DNA of 27,030 bases, from positions 1-27,030 of the forward strand of contig JAZONO010000097.1 of assembly GCA_045654545.1 (NCBI GenBank), in the 5' to 3' direction. The notes under the pieces are model-generated. The model was not told the DNA's origin. It saw only the letters and a list, made by a program, of their open reading frames with translations, and searched no databases. Every line of letters begins with the position of its first letter. Positions within the stretch are counted from its first letter, which is position 1. Origin of the DNA: SIG588 sp045654545. GTDB taxonomy: Bacteria > Bacillota > Clostridia > Oscillospirales > Acutalibacteraceae. The position numbers and the translations under genes were made by a program. Positions 14,214 to 22,708 of this stretch are shown piece after piece.

Positions 14214-15311
14214 TTATCCCAAAATAATCTTGCAAATGCGATCCACGTCTGCTTCGGTCAAGTCCGCAAACAGCGGCAAGGTGAGCACATTTTGTGCCAC
14301 GTGCGCCGCCACAGGCGTGGTGTGTGCCTCCGCCGCGTCACGATAACAGGTGAAATCGCTCGTCAGCGGATAAAAGTATTTGCGCGCCACGATGTTTTCT
14401 GCCGCAAGGCGAGCAAACACTTCGTCGCGTGTGTATTTATACCCATCGAATACGACGGGAAAATACGCATAGTTGGGTGTGACCCCTTTCTGTTCGGGGC
14501 ACAGGGTGATGCCGTTCACGCCACGCAAATGTTGGCGATACCGCAGGGCGGCGCGGCGGCGTTTTTCAATCTCATCCGGCAGATGCCGCAAATTGCAGAT
14601 GCCCATCGCCGCTTGAAACTCGTTCATTTTGGCGTTGGCGCCCACCAAGGGGCAATCTTCGCCTTGCTGACCGAAGTTTTTAAGGACGTTCAGTTTTTCT
14701 TCCAAGCCGTCCTGTGCGAAGCAAAGTGCGCCGCCTTCAATGGTGTTATAGACCTTGGTGGCGTGGAAACTGAACATCGCGGCCGTGCCGAAATTCGCCA
14801 CGCTCACGCCGTCTTTCGTCACACCGAAGGCGTGCGCCGCATCGTAGATCACAGGCAGGTTGTGCCGTGCGGCGATTGCCGCAATGGCATCCACGTCGCA
14901 CAGGTTGCCATACACGTGTACCGGCATAATGGCACAGGTCTTGTCGGTAATGCACGCTTCGATCTTTTGGGGATCCAGCGTGTAATAAGTTTCTTCCACG
15001 TCGCAGAACACGGGAACAAGCCCCATTCGCGTGATCGCGTGGGTGGTGGACACAAAGGTGAACGGGGTGGTGATCACCTCGCCGCCGCGAGGCAGATCCA
15101 ACGCCGAAAGCACGTGTTCCAACGCCAAGTGCCCGTTGGTATACAACACGGCGTGCGGCACGTTAAGATACGCGCGCAGATTCGCTTCCAGCTCACGGTG
15201 CTTCACGCCCGAGTTGGTGAGCCAACGGCTGTCCCACAACTCGCGGATCTCCTCGCAGTACTCTTCGAACGTCGGCATGGACGAACGGGTCACATTGATG
15301 GTCTTATTCAT
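14214..15311 (-). CDS. DegT/DnrJ/EryC1 sugar aminotransferase (probably on the dTDP-4-keto-6-deoxy sugar)
   Basis: The 365-residue protein has the layout of PLP sugar aminotransferases. ITTPFTFVST lies near residue 80, D157 (VIYDAAHAFG) contacts the cofactor, and K186 in SFHATKVYNTIEGGA is the Schiff-base lysine. It stands directly before rmlA and rmlB, so the likely substrate is dTDP-4-keto-6-deoxyglucose. The product would be a dTDP-4-amino-4,6-dideoxyhexose, as for VioA/DesI/WecE-type enzymes. Amination at C3 would need an isomerase not seen here. No acetyl- or formyltransferase gene accompanies it. I chose the ATG at 15311 because GGAGGTG lies about 8 nt before it. It overlaps the flippase stop by 8 nt. 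Confidence 0.9.
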   Translation of the reverse strand: MNKTINVTRSSMPTFEEYCEEIRELWDSRWLTNSGVKHRELEANLRAYLNVPHAVLYTNGHLALEHVLSALDLPRGGEVITTPFTFVSTTHAITRMGLVPVFCDVEETYYTLDPQKIEACITDKTCAIMPVHVYGNLCDVDAIAAIAARHNLPVIYDAAHAFGVTKDGVSVANFGTAAMFSFHATKVYNTIEGGALCFAQDGLEEKLNVLKNFGQQGEDCPLVGANAKMNEFQAAMGICNLRHLPDEIEKRRRAALRYRQHLRGVNGITLCPEQKGVTPNYAYFPVVFDGYKYTRDEVFARLAAENIVARKYFYPLTSDFTCYRDAAEAHTTPVAAHVAQNVLTLPLFADLTEADVDRICKIILG

Positions 15312-16737
15312 CGCCTTCACCTCCTGTGGGGGTAGTTTTTTTCTTGAAAAACCCTTTGATCAAATCGAGCAACATCAAAAACTCGGGGACACGCAACACC
15401 GCCGAAAGCAGCAGATACACCGCCACGCCGATGACGACCTGCAACAGCAGCACGAGGATGGTGGGCAGGGGCAACAGCCCCACCGCCAACACGCACGCCA
15501 GCATCGCCACCGACAAACCGGCAGCCGGAAGCAGGTCGCGCATTTGCTCGAAATAGGAATATCCCACCAGTTTTTTATTGGGAGATGCATTCACAAAGCA
15601 ACTGATCAACACCGTGACCGCCCCTGTGAGGGCAATGGCAATGGGGGAATCAAAGCAGAACACCGCGATCGCCAAGGACACCAATCCGTAACTCTTTTTG
15701 ATGATCTCCAGTTTCAAGAATAGATCACTGCGCCCCATCGCGTTGATGGCTTGCAGGTTACAGATATGCACGGGGTTGAACGCCAAGGTGAAACAGTAGA
15801 TCTGCAAATACGGTACACAAGGCAACCATTTATCGGTAAGCAAGAACCGCACCATCGAGGTGGCTACACCTGCAAGTCCTGCCATCAGCGGAAAAATAAT
15901 GTACGCCAATAGGGTGATGGAGCGGCGCATCATGGCTTTCACGCGCACGCGGTCGTCTTGTTCTGCCGACATGGCAGGGAGCATCACACTTTGTACTGCA
16001 CCAACCACTCCGTGAATAATGAATTGCGGAAACTGTTTGCCGCGACTGTAATATCCGAGCGTATCGTCGTTGTATTTTTTACCGATAACCAGGGTGCGCA
16101 GATCTTGATACAGCGTATCGATCAGAGAGGAAACCAGCAGTTTCCAACCAAAGGAAAACAGCACCTTGATGCGTTGCAGATTACACACCAAACGGATGCG
16201 CCATTTCACCGTCACACGCATCACCAGGCACGCCACAAATACGTTGAGCATGGATTGCGCCACCAGCGCCCACAAACCGCCGCCGGCAAGTGCGATCACA
16301 ATGCCCACAACGCCCGACACCACGATCGCGCCGATGTTGCTGTAGAACACCTTTTTGAAATCCAGTTCGCGGCTGACTTTTGCAAGCTGTACCGAATTGA
16401 GCGCACCGGGGAACAGCATCAACGCCAACACACGAAGCGGCGACACCAAATCGGGCATTTCGTAAAACTGTGCGATCAGCGGTGCGCAAAGGAAAATGGC
16501 CGCATAGAGTATACCGGCGATGCCACTGCTCACCCAAAACACCGAGGAATAGTCGTCCTCGGTCACGTCTTTGTTTTGGATCAGCGCCGTACTAAAGCCG
16601 TTTTGAACAAACACATTTGCCAAGGTGGTGAAGATGATCATCATCGACAACATGCCGTAATGCGCGGGATCGAGTAGCCGCGCCAGCACGATCTGCAACA
16701 AGAACTGCACACCCTGCACGCCAAACCGTTCCAGCAA
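15304..16737 (-). CDS. Wzx/WzxC-like polysaccharide flippase (start codon uncertain)
   Basis: A polytopic protein with about 12-14 membrane segments starts LERFGVQGVQFLLQIVLARL, the N-terminal block of the MOP-superfamily polysaccharide export proteins. These flip lipid-linked repeat units across the membrane. The coordinates use the first conventional start, TTG at 16737, giving 477 residues. Family members usually have about 15 more residues (a K/G/S-rich lead into W-x-x-L-E-R-F-G). That lead is present here as TENGKKISSGIAWKL, back to an ACG at 16779 placed 7 nt after AGGAGG. No ATG, GTG or TTG lies between that site and the upstream stop. The true start is therefore probably the ACG, or a mutated ATG. 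The gene follows a GT2 gene and overlaps the next aminotransferase. Confidence 0.9.
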   Translation of the reverse strand: MLERFGVQGVQFLLQIVLARLLDPAHYGMLSMMIIFTTLANVFVQNGFSTALIQNKDVTEDDYSSVFWVSSGIAGILYAAIFLCAPLIAQFYEMPDLVSPLRVLALMLFPGALNSVQLAKVSRELDFKKVFYSNIGAIVVSGVVGIVIALAGGGLWALVAQSMLNVFVACLVMRVTVKWRIRLVCNLQRIKVLFSFGWKLLVSSLIDTLYQDLRTLVIGKKYNDDTLGYYSRGKQFPQFIIHGVVGAVQSVMLPAMSAEQDDRVRVKAMMRRSITLLAYIIFPLMAGLAGVATSMVRFLLTDKWLPCVPYLQIYCFTLAFNPVHICNLQAINAMGRSDLFLKLEIIKKSYGLVSLAIAVFCFDSPIAIALTGAVTVLISCFVNASPNKKLVGYSYFEQMRDLLPAAGLSVAMLACVLAVGLLPLPTILVLLLQVVIGVAVYLLLSAVLRVPEFLMLLDLIKGFFKKKTTPTGGEGDE

Positions 16738-16794
16738 CTTCCACGCTATGCCGCTACTGATTTTTTTGCCGTTTTCCGTAGGATCGCCTCCTAA

Positions 16795-17787
16795 TCAAGA
16801 TGTCATGCGTTGACGCAACGCGTGCACCATTCCTTTGGTGAAGGGCAGATACTGCACCAGCGTATAACACACCCGTTCCGGCAAGGACATGGCGCGATAC
16901 AGCGCACGGTACGGCGGCGCTTTCATCGCTTTCACGTTATATTCGTTCTTTAAAATACGAAACTCACGTTCATGTATGGATGCCGCCACCAGATCGTGAT
17001 ACGCCCCGTCGGTGTAGGTGTCGTATTCTTTCAAAAAAGCAATAAACTCGCACAAGCCTCGCACACGGAAGGAAAGATCGTTTTTGTTTTTCGTGCTCCA
17101 ACTGCCCGTCACGTTCATGCGGTAGCAGGACATGATCTCGTTGATAAAAAAGATGTCCCCGTGGTGTCCTGCATACAACAGTCGCACGGTATCGCCCGTT
17201 CGCACGCGAAACAAAAACTCCGTTTCCGGGCGACGCGGCCAATACAGTTCCTTGCGGTAAAAATACCCACTGGTTTGAAAAGGGTAGGCTGTGCCGTTCA
17301 ACACATCGGCAATCAGATCTCGTCCGCGGAAGACCCCTTCGGAAGGCACCACCTGCGGAAAGAATTTCCCATTAGGTACCCCCTCGACATCGACCCCCTG
17401 CACCGTATGTACGCACAAGGTACAGGAGGGATTGGCTTCCATGGCATCAAATTGTTTTTGCAACTTGTGCGAATCACACCAGTAGTCGTCCCCCTCACAC
17501 GTGGCGATATACTTGCCGCGAGCGGCAGGATACATATAGGTATAGCCGATGGGGATGCGTTTGGAATACTGATTCTCGGTCTGATAGATCGGACGGACGA
17601 TGTCCGGATACGCCGCTTCAAACTCACGGATAATGGCGGCGGATCCGTCGGTGGATGCGTCGTCGTGCACCACTACCTCGTAACGAAAATCCGTTTCTTG
17701 CGTAACCAAACTTTCCAAGCATTGGCGCAGATACGGTGCGTGATTATACACCGTGCAAAGCACACTGACCATTACTTCTTGCGACAC
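16795..17787 (-). CDS. Family 2 glycosyltransferase
   Basis: The 330-residue GT2 protein begins with VSVLCTVYNHAPYLRQCLESL. It carries VVVHDDASTDGS (nucleotide-binding Asp pair, about 38-49) and ATCEGDDYWCD (DxD-type metal site, about 94-104). The remaining 200 or so residues are specific to this protein and give no donor identity. GT2 enzymes of this type add single sugars to the lipid-linked repeat unit on the cytoplasmic side. The start is a GTG at 17787 with AAAGGAGG 8 nt upstream. An internal ATG at residue 6 is a possible alternative. It overlaps the Wzy-like gene by 16 nt in another frame. Its TGA is followed at once by the AGGAGG of the flippase. Confidence 0.9.
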   Translation of the reverse strand: MSQEVMVSVLCTVYNHAPYLRQCLESLVTQETDFRYEVVVHDDASTDGSAAIIREFEAAYPDIVRPIYQTENQYSKRIPIGYTYMYPAARGKYIATCEGDDYWCDSHKLQKQFDAMEANPSCTLCVHTVQGVDVEGVPNGKFFPQVVPSEGVFRGRDLIADVLNGTAYPFQTSGYFYRKELYWPRRPETEFLFRVRTGDTVRLLYAGHHGDIFFINEIMSCYRMNVTGSWSTKNKNDLSFRVRGLCEFIAFLKEYDTYTDGAYHDLVAASIHEREFRILKNEYNVKAMKAPPYRALYRAMSLPERVCYTLVQYLPFTKGMVHALRQRMTS

Positions 17788-19199
17788 ACGAACGGCCTCC
17801 TTTCAAGCAGGGTGCACAATCCGTTCCACACGGGAACACGCATCAGCACCCACAAGATCGCGGTAAAAAACATCCACGACAGTACCGAATCGGTGCGCAG
17901 CAACGGCACGTTGGTGATCTGCATAACACAACGCACCGCGATCAGCACCTGTACCGCCACATTGCCGCGAGAATACACCTGCACGACTACCCACAGCACC
18001 GCTGTAAGCAACGCAGGATAGATAAGTGCACCCACCGCACCGAAATGCATATACGCTTCCGCAAACATGCCCGTGTTGGGAGAGGGTACCGCCCCGTTAA
18101 AGCATTGTTTGCTGATCACGTACAGTGGGGAGATGTCGTAGGTGGCAACCGACGACAAAAGATTCTTCAAAAGGAAGGTGTCCTGTGTCCAAAACACCTT
18201 GGTGTGCTCGCTGAAAAAGCGATAGTAGACGGTATCCAACCACGCCGGCATATACATCTGGCGGCGCACCAACACCGTGTAGATCGGCGTGGAGGGCAAC
18301 AAAAGCGTTTCCGCCAAACACCACAGCAACAGCAACACCACGCCGATATCCAACAAGCGTTCCATGTGCTGTAAAAAGCCCAACTTATACACGAGGAACA
18401 ACGCCACGACCAGCCCCCACAAAAGCAAGCCGCCTTTGCCCGAAGACACGGCAAACATCGACAAGGTGGTCAAGGTTGCCAACGCCACTCCCAAAGGACG
18501 GCAGTGAAGCAAGGAGATCAAGAGGTAAAACGGCACGACCGCCGATGCCAAATTGCGCACGATGCTCAAAATATACCCCCACGCCGTGCCGCTGATCTGT
18601 TGCAGATACGCGGTATAAGACGCACGGTTTTCGTACACGTCGGCGTAATTAGTGGAAAGGGTGAAGTTCCACCCGTTATACATAAACTTGTGAATAACAA
18701 ACAGCAGACAAAGGGTCGCACAGAACACTCTCGCGTACACGTTATCGGTCAACGCTGTACGTTCCCTTGTAACGGCGGTGTGAGCCTCCTTGCACACCGC
18801 CAATTTCGAAACCCAAAAACTGCCCCCTAATATGAGCGCACAGTAAAGGCTTGTCAGCAAGAAGAACGGCACATCCATGTTGTTGAGCGCAAATGCGGCG
18901 TTGAGCGGCAGAAAATACAGCAAGAACAAACACCGCAACAGCACTTGCAACATTTTGTTGGGGCTGGGCCACCGCAGATGCAAGAACGCAAGTCCCACAA
19001 ACGCCGCCGTGCCCAAACACTCTTTCCAAAACACGAACTGAATCTGATAACTGCCGATTCCTTCGTAGTAAGTGCCTTGCAGATTCAACACCGCCAGCAA
19101 CGTGTACACCCATTTCAGCGCTACCAGTGCCGCCACGTGCCACACCAACGGCATGCGGAAGGTCAACACGGCTTGGCAGGCATTCCACAGTTTTTTCAT
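17772..19199 (-). CDS. Wzy-like O-antigen/capsule polymerase
   Basis: The 475-residue protein is strongly hydrophobic with about 10-12 membrane segments and a large polar loop in the second half (MYMPAWLDTVYYRFFSEH to VISKQCFNGAV). PSPNTGMFAEAYMHFGAVGA in the C-terminal third resembles the conserved segment of Wzy-type polysaccharide polymerases. Overall identity in this group is poor, so the call rests on topology, this segment, and position between glycosyltransferases and a flippase. It would join lipid-linked repeat units on the outer face of the membrane. I prefer the ATG at 19199. A GTG at 19211 adds four residues but sits directly on the AAAGG sequence. It overlaps the downstream GT2 gene by 16 nt. 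Confidence 0.8.
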   Translation of the reverse strand: MKKLWNACQAVLTFRMPLVWHVAALVALKWVYTLLAVLNLQGTYYEGIGSYQIQFVFWKECLGTAAFVGLAFLHLRWPSPNKMLQVLLRCLFLLYFLPLNAAFALNNMDVPFFLLTSLYCALILGGSFWVSKLAVCKEAHTAVTRERTALTDNVYARVFCATLCLLFVIHKFMYNGWNFTLSTNYADVYENRASYTAYLQQISGTAWGYILSIVRNLASAVVPFYLLISLLHCRPLGVALATLTTLSMFAVSSGKGGLLLWGLVVALFLVYKLGFLQHMERLLDIGVVLLLLWCLAETLLLPSTPIYTVLVRRQMYMPAWLDTVYYRFFSEHTKVFWTQDTFLLKNLLSSVATYDISPLYVISKQCFNGAVPSPNTGMFAEAYMHFGAVGALIYPALLTAVLWVVVQVYSRGNVAVQVLIAVRCVMQITNVPLLRTDSVLSWMFFTAILWVLMRVPVWNGLCTLLERRPFVCRKK

Positions 19200-19233
19200 A
19201 ATGTTCCGCACCCTTTCGGTTCAAATACTCGCC

Positions 19234-19992
19234 TTAATCTTTTCCGATCATCAAGCGATAGGCTTGATTCCACTTCATATTATACAATCCTGCGTGGCGC
19301 ACGGCATCCTGTAAACAAAGCAGTTTCCACAAGCGGCGCGATAGAGTGCGATAAAGTACCCCCTGGTCGCGCAGATACTTCTCGTCGTATCCGCTGTTCC
19401 AACTGGATTCCCGTTCTTCGGTGAGGATGGCGATGGGTTGCGGAATCGCATACATACGCAACCCCTTTTTCAAACAATCCGCCAAAAAGAGGTTGTCCTC
19501 TCCGTGACAGTGCGGCGTGCCACCGCCAAAGCATTGGTTGAAGAAGACACCTTGTCCGCGCACGGCGGAGAGGCGCACCGCCACACGGGCGGTGCCGTAA
19601 CGCAAAAAGTTGTGATACCGCACACGTCCCACCTTTTGAATAACGGGACGGGTGGGCGTTTCCTCAATCAGATTGAAGATCAGCACGTCGGCATCGGGGT
19701 GGGCGGCAAATGCATCGCAAACGGTTTGCACGTATCCGTCGCAATACCGCATATCGTCATCCGCAAACAGGCAGATGTCCCCTGCCGCACGCATCAGGCT
19801 GTTGTTGCGGTTCAACCCCACACCGCGCTCGGCAAAGTGCAGGTAGCGCACACGGTGTCCGTTCCATTCGAACTCCTCCACCGCGTTGCGGTCACACTGA
19901 TTGCCCACAACCGCATCGCTTTGAATATTCATTTTTTCGAGCAAAGCGTGGTCGGTCTGGTGCATCGCCGCCACCAACACTTCAACTTGCAT
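19234..19992 (-). CDS. Family 2-type glycosyltransferase
   Basis: This short (252-residue) glycosyltransferase starts MQVEVLVAAMHQTDHALLEKM. LNRNNSLMRAAGDICLFADDDMRY (about residues 60-83) gives a clear DDD metal/donor site. A later HGEDNLFLADCLKKG block (about 163) resembles the acceptor-side ED motif of GT2 enzymes. Donor and acceptor are unknown. A TGAGGA site lies just before the ATG and the gap to the preceding GT2 gene is 14 nt, so it is within the same operon. The C-terminal 60 residues are basic and end in KWNQAYRLMIGKD. They could sit on the membrane surface, though no span is evident. Confidence 0.85.
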   Translation of the reverse strand: MQVEVLVAAMHQTDHALLEKMNIQSDAVVGNQCDRNAVEEFEWNGHRVRYLHFAERGVGLNRNNSLMRAAGDICLFADDDMRYCDGYVQTVCDAFAAHPDADVLIFNLIEETPTRPVIQKVGRVRYHNFLRYGTARVAVRLSAVRGQGVFFNQCFGGGTPHCHGEDNLFLADCLKKGLRMYAIPQPIAILTEERESSWNSGYDEKYLRDQGVLYRTLSRRLWKLLCLQDAVRHAGLYNMKWNQAYRLMIGKD

Positions 19993-20006
19993 GGCTTGTC
20001 CTCACT

Positions 20007-20759
20007 TTACTTAATGTGCAACACCTTGATCACGCACCACCAGAACACGTGGAACGCCGAGCGGAACACGCTCAGATGCTCGATCTCACGGTAGAGGATC
20101 CAGTGGTATTTGATCACTTTAAACTTGTTGCTGGAAATGGAGTTTTGACGGATGCGATACCGCATCAGCACATCGGGCATACCCCAAATATATTTTTCTT
20201 TTTTGAGCATCGTGAGCCACAACGCATCGTCGTTGCGTTTGCGGATGTTGGGCACTTCGAACTTGCCCATCTTCGCCACCGAGTACATCACGGTGGAGTT
20301 GCCCACGGGGCAATCCAGCAAGAGACGGTTATAATCCGTCTTTTTCACCGTTTTGATGACACGGTCGAGCGACCCGCTTGCTTCGTCGATCTGCTCGTAT
20401 GCCGTGCAGGAGAAGGCATAGTCGTTCTCCTTCATAAATGCAAGCTGACGTTCCAACTTATCTGCCATCCACAGATCGTCGCTGTCCAAAAACGCCATGT
20501 ATTCGCCTTCGGCCAGCGCCATCGCGGTGGTGCGCGCCACCGCCGCGCCGGAATTCTGTTCCAAGCAGTGGTAATGAATGCGCGGATCCTTTGCCATATA
20601 GGTTTCCACGATCTCACGCGTGTTATCGGTGGAGCAATCGTCCACAATGATCATTTCCCAATCGGTGTAGGTCTGTGCCAACACCGTGTCCATCGTTTGG
20701 GCAATAAACCGCCCACAGTTATAGGTGGGGGTAATGATGGACACCAATCCCGCTTTCAC
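20007..20759 (-). CDS. Family 2 glycosyltransferase
   Basis: The 250-residue GT2 protein has LVSIITPTYNCGRFIAQTM at the start, MIIVDDCSTDNTREI (about 36-50) for nucleotide binding, and YMAFLDSDDLWMADKLE (about 87-103) with the D-S-D-D metal site. It probably adds the second sugar of the repeat, since it follows the initiating transferase directly. I chose the GTG at 20759. Its ribosome site GAGGTG overlaps the TGA of the preceding gene and lies 6 nt from the GTG. The longer frame (to 20804) would run into the sugar-transferase gene and has no ribosome site. The C-terminus is aromatic and hydrophobic (FHVFWWCVIKVLHIK), consistent with a membrane-peripheral enzyme. Confidence 0.92.
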   Translation of the reverse strand: MKAGLVSIITPTYNCGRFIAQTMDTVLAQTYTDWEMIIVDDCSTDNTREIVETYMAKDPRIHYHCLEQNSGAAVARTTAMALAEGEYMAFLDSDDLWMADKLERQLAFMKENDYAFSCTAYEQIDEASGSLDRVIKTVKKTDYNRLLLDCPVGNSTVMYSVAKMGKFEVPNIRKRNDDALWLTMLKKEKYIWGMPDVLMRYRIRQNSISSNKFKVIKYHWILYREIEHLSVFRSAFHVFWWCVIKVLHIK

Positions 20760-20769
20760 ACAAAACACC

Positions 20770-21471
20770 TCAATCCTGTGCATAGTCTTTGCCAAACATG
20801 GCAAACACCGTCATGAACATAATTTTAATGTCGCCCCAAAAACTGTATGCGAGGAGCGCACGCAGATTATACCGCATTTTGCCGGGCATAACGTCGTTTA
20901 TGTACACCGCATCGGCATCTTCGGCATTATTGAGCAACGTGCTTTCGTCCTTGTAACGCACCGATGCTTCGCAGGTGATGCCTGCCGGCAACAGCAAGGT
21001 CGCCATCATTTCGGGGGTGTAAGCCGCCACGTATTTCGGCACTTCGGGGCGCGTGCCCACAAAGGTCATGGTGCCGTTCAACACGTTCAGCAGTTGGCTG
21101 ATCTCATCCAACCGACAGCGGCGCAAAAACCGCCCCACACGGGTGATGCGCGCATCCCCGTTCACCGTCACCGCCGTGCCGATCCTGTCGGCATTTTGGC
21201 ACATAGTGCGGAATTTGAAGATGCGAAACCGCTCGCCATAGGTGGTGACGCGCTCCTGTCGGTAGAACACCGGTCCGGGTGAATCCAACTTGATGAGGAT
21301 CGCCAAGATCAAAAACACGGGGAGCAATATAAGCAGCATCAACGCCGCCACCGTCACGTCAAACACGCGTTTTGCGACCAGCGCACCGCGTTTGTTCCAC
21401 AGCGCCTCGTAATAGGGGCGCACCGCTTCCGTTCGCAATGCATCGGGAAGCTCTTCCCATCGTTTCATCAT
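20770..21471 (-). CDS. Initiating polyprenyl-phosphate sugar-1-phosphate transferase
   Basis: The 233-residue protein belongs to the bacterial sugar transferase family (PglC/WcaJ/WcfS type). KRVFDVTVAALMLLILLPVF (about 34-53) is the single N-terminal membrane helix. RQERVTTYGERFRIFKFRTM (about 71-90) and LDEISQLLNVLNGTMTFVG (about 120-138) are the catalytic blocks. The motif after that is VGTRPEVPKYV instead of the commoner VGPRPE. It transfers a sugar-1-phosphate from a UDP-sugar to undecaprenyl phosphate, starting the repeat unit. Being next to the 4,6-dehydratase and DegT genes, its donor is probably a UDP-4-amino-trideoxy-HexNAc, as with WcfS/PglC. The ATG overlaps the upstream stop (ATGA). 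Confidence 0.92.
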   Translation of the reverse strand: MMKRWEELPDALRTEAVRPYYEALWNKRGALVAKRVFDVTVAALMLLILLPVFLILAILIKLDSPGPVFYRQERVTTYGERFRIFKFRTMCQNADRIGTAVTVNGDARITRVGRFLRRCRLDEISQLLNVLNGTMTFVGTRPEVPKYVAAYTPEMMATLLLPAGITCEASVRYKDESTLLNNAEDADAVYINDVMPGKMRYNLRALLAYSFWGDIKIMFMTVFAMFGKDYAQD

Positions 21472-22676
21472 ACCGTATACTCTTTCACAATCGCCGTAAA
21501 CTGTTCAATAACGTATGCCACCTGTTCATCGGTGAGGCAGGTGTGCAGCGGCAAGGTGATCTCATCGGCAAATTGTGCATACGCGTTCGGATACTCTGCC
21601 ACGTCATAACCCAGCGCTTTATAGGCGGTGAACATCGGCAACGGCTTGTAATGCACGTTGCAGGCGATGCCGCGTTCCGCCATTTTGGTGATGATCTCAT
21701 TCCGCTGTTCCAACGTGATGCCGGGCACACGCGCAATGTACAAATGCCCCGACGACTCGTGATCGGCGGTGTAGTGCGGCAGCACCTTCACCCCCAGCGG
21801 CACAAACGCCGCATCGTAGGCTTCCACAATAGCACGGCGACGCGCCAACATCGCCGAATAGCGGCGGATCTGTCCCAAGCCGATGGCGGCCGCCACGTCG
21901 GTCATGTTGCACTTGTACCACGTACCCACAATATCGTATTCCCACGCACCGAGTTTGGTTTTTGCCAACGCGTCTTTCGACTGCCCGTGCAGGGAGAACA
22001 GTTGCATCTGATGATACATCTCCTCATCCGACACACCGGGAATGGGACGCCACGTGAGCGCGCCGCCCTCCGCCGTGGTGAGGTTTTTCACCGCATGGAA
22101 GGAGAAAGAGGAGAAATCCGCCAGGCGGCCGGTGGGCACCCCGTGACGGGTGGCTCCCAGCGAATGGGCGGTATCCGCCATCACCGCCACGCGCCCGAGC
22201 GCTTCCTGCATACGGCCGCGTGGGGTGAACAGCGCTTTCTTCTGTTCCACAATGGCATACAAACGGTCGTAATCGCACGGCACACCGCCGATATCCACCG
22301 CAATGATGGCTTTTGTGCGCTCATTCACCGCCGCCGCCACCGCGTCGTAATCCATCTCGAGCGAATCTTCTTGGCTATCCACCAACACCACGCGTGCGCC
22401 CACGTGGCACACGACCGATGCCGAGGCGGTGTAGGTGTAGGCAGGCACGATCACCTCGTCCCCTTCACCGATGCCAAGCAAGCGAAGCGCCAGTTCCGCA
22501 CACGCGGTCTGCGAGTTCAGGCACACCGCGCGCGCCGTGCCGCACATCTCCGCCACCAGCCGCTCCAGTTCTTTGGTCTTAGGGCCCGTGGTGATCCAAC
22601 CCGAACGCAACGCGTCGGCTACCTCATTGATCTCCGCTTCCGTAATATCCGGCGGCGAAAACGAAATCGTCATCAT
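21468..22676 (-). CDS. DegT aminotransferase, UDP-4-keto-6-deoxy-HexNAc type (PglE/WcfR-like)
   Basis: The 402-residue protein carries the DegT signature. VIVPAYTYTASASVV lies near 76, D168 (VMADTAHSLGA) contacts the pyridine ring, and K197 in SFSFHAVKNLTTAEGGA forms the Schiff base. Length and the HAVKN-TTAEGG block fit enzymes that aminate UDP-4-keto-6-deoxy-HexNAc at C4. The gene directly follows the matching 4,6-dehydratase. No hexapeptide-repeat acetyltransferase (PglD-like) follows, so the amine may stay free, as in AATGal of zwitterionic polysaccharides. I chose the ATG at 22676, with GGAAAGGAA 11 nt upstream. A second ATG follows at once, and the longer frame lacks a ribosome site. 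It overlaps the sugar-transferase gene by ATGA. Confidence 0.9.
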   Translation of the reverse strand: MMTISFSPPDITEAEINEVADALRSGWITTGPKTKELERLVAEMCGTARAVCLNSQTACAELALRLLGIGEGDEVIVPAYTYTASASVVCHVGARVVLVDSQEDSLEMDYDAVAAAVNERTKAIIAVDIGGVPCDYDRLYAIVEQKKALFTPRGRMQEALGRVAVMADTAHSLGATRHGVPTGRLADFSSFSFHAVKNLTTAEGGALTWRPIPGVSDEEMYHQMQLFSLHGQSKDALAKTKLGAWEYDIVGTWYKCNMTDVAAAIGLGQIRRYSAMLARRRAIVEAYDAAFVPLGVKVLPHYTADHESSGHLYIARVPGITLEQRNEIITKMAERGIACNVHYKPLPMFTAYKALGYDVAEYPNAYAQFADEITLPLHTCLTDEQVAYVIEQFTAIVKEYTV

Positions 22677-22708
22677 TCGGCAACAGTTCCTTTCCATAAT
22701 CGACTGTA

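Noticed and set aside
14292..15335. Plus-strand reading frame of 347 codons
   Set aside because: Antisense of the second DegT gene, with the same His/Arg-rich shadow composition.
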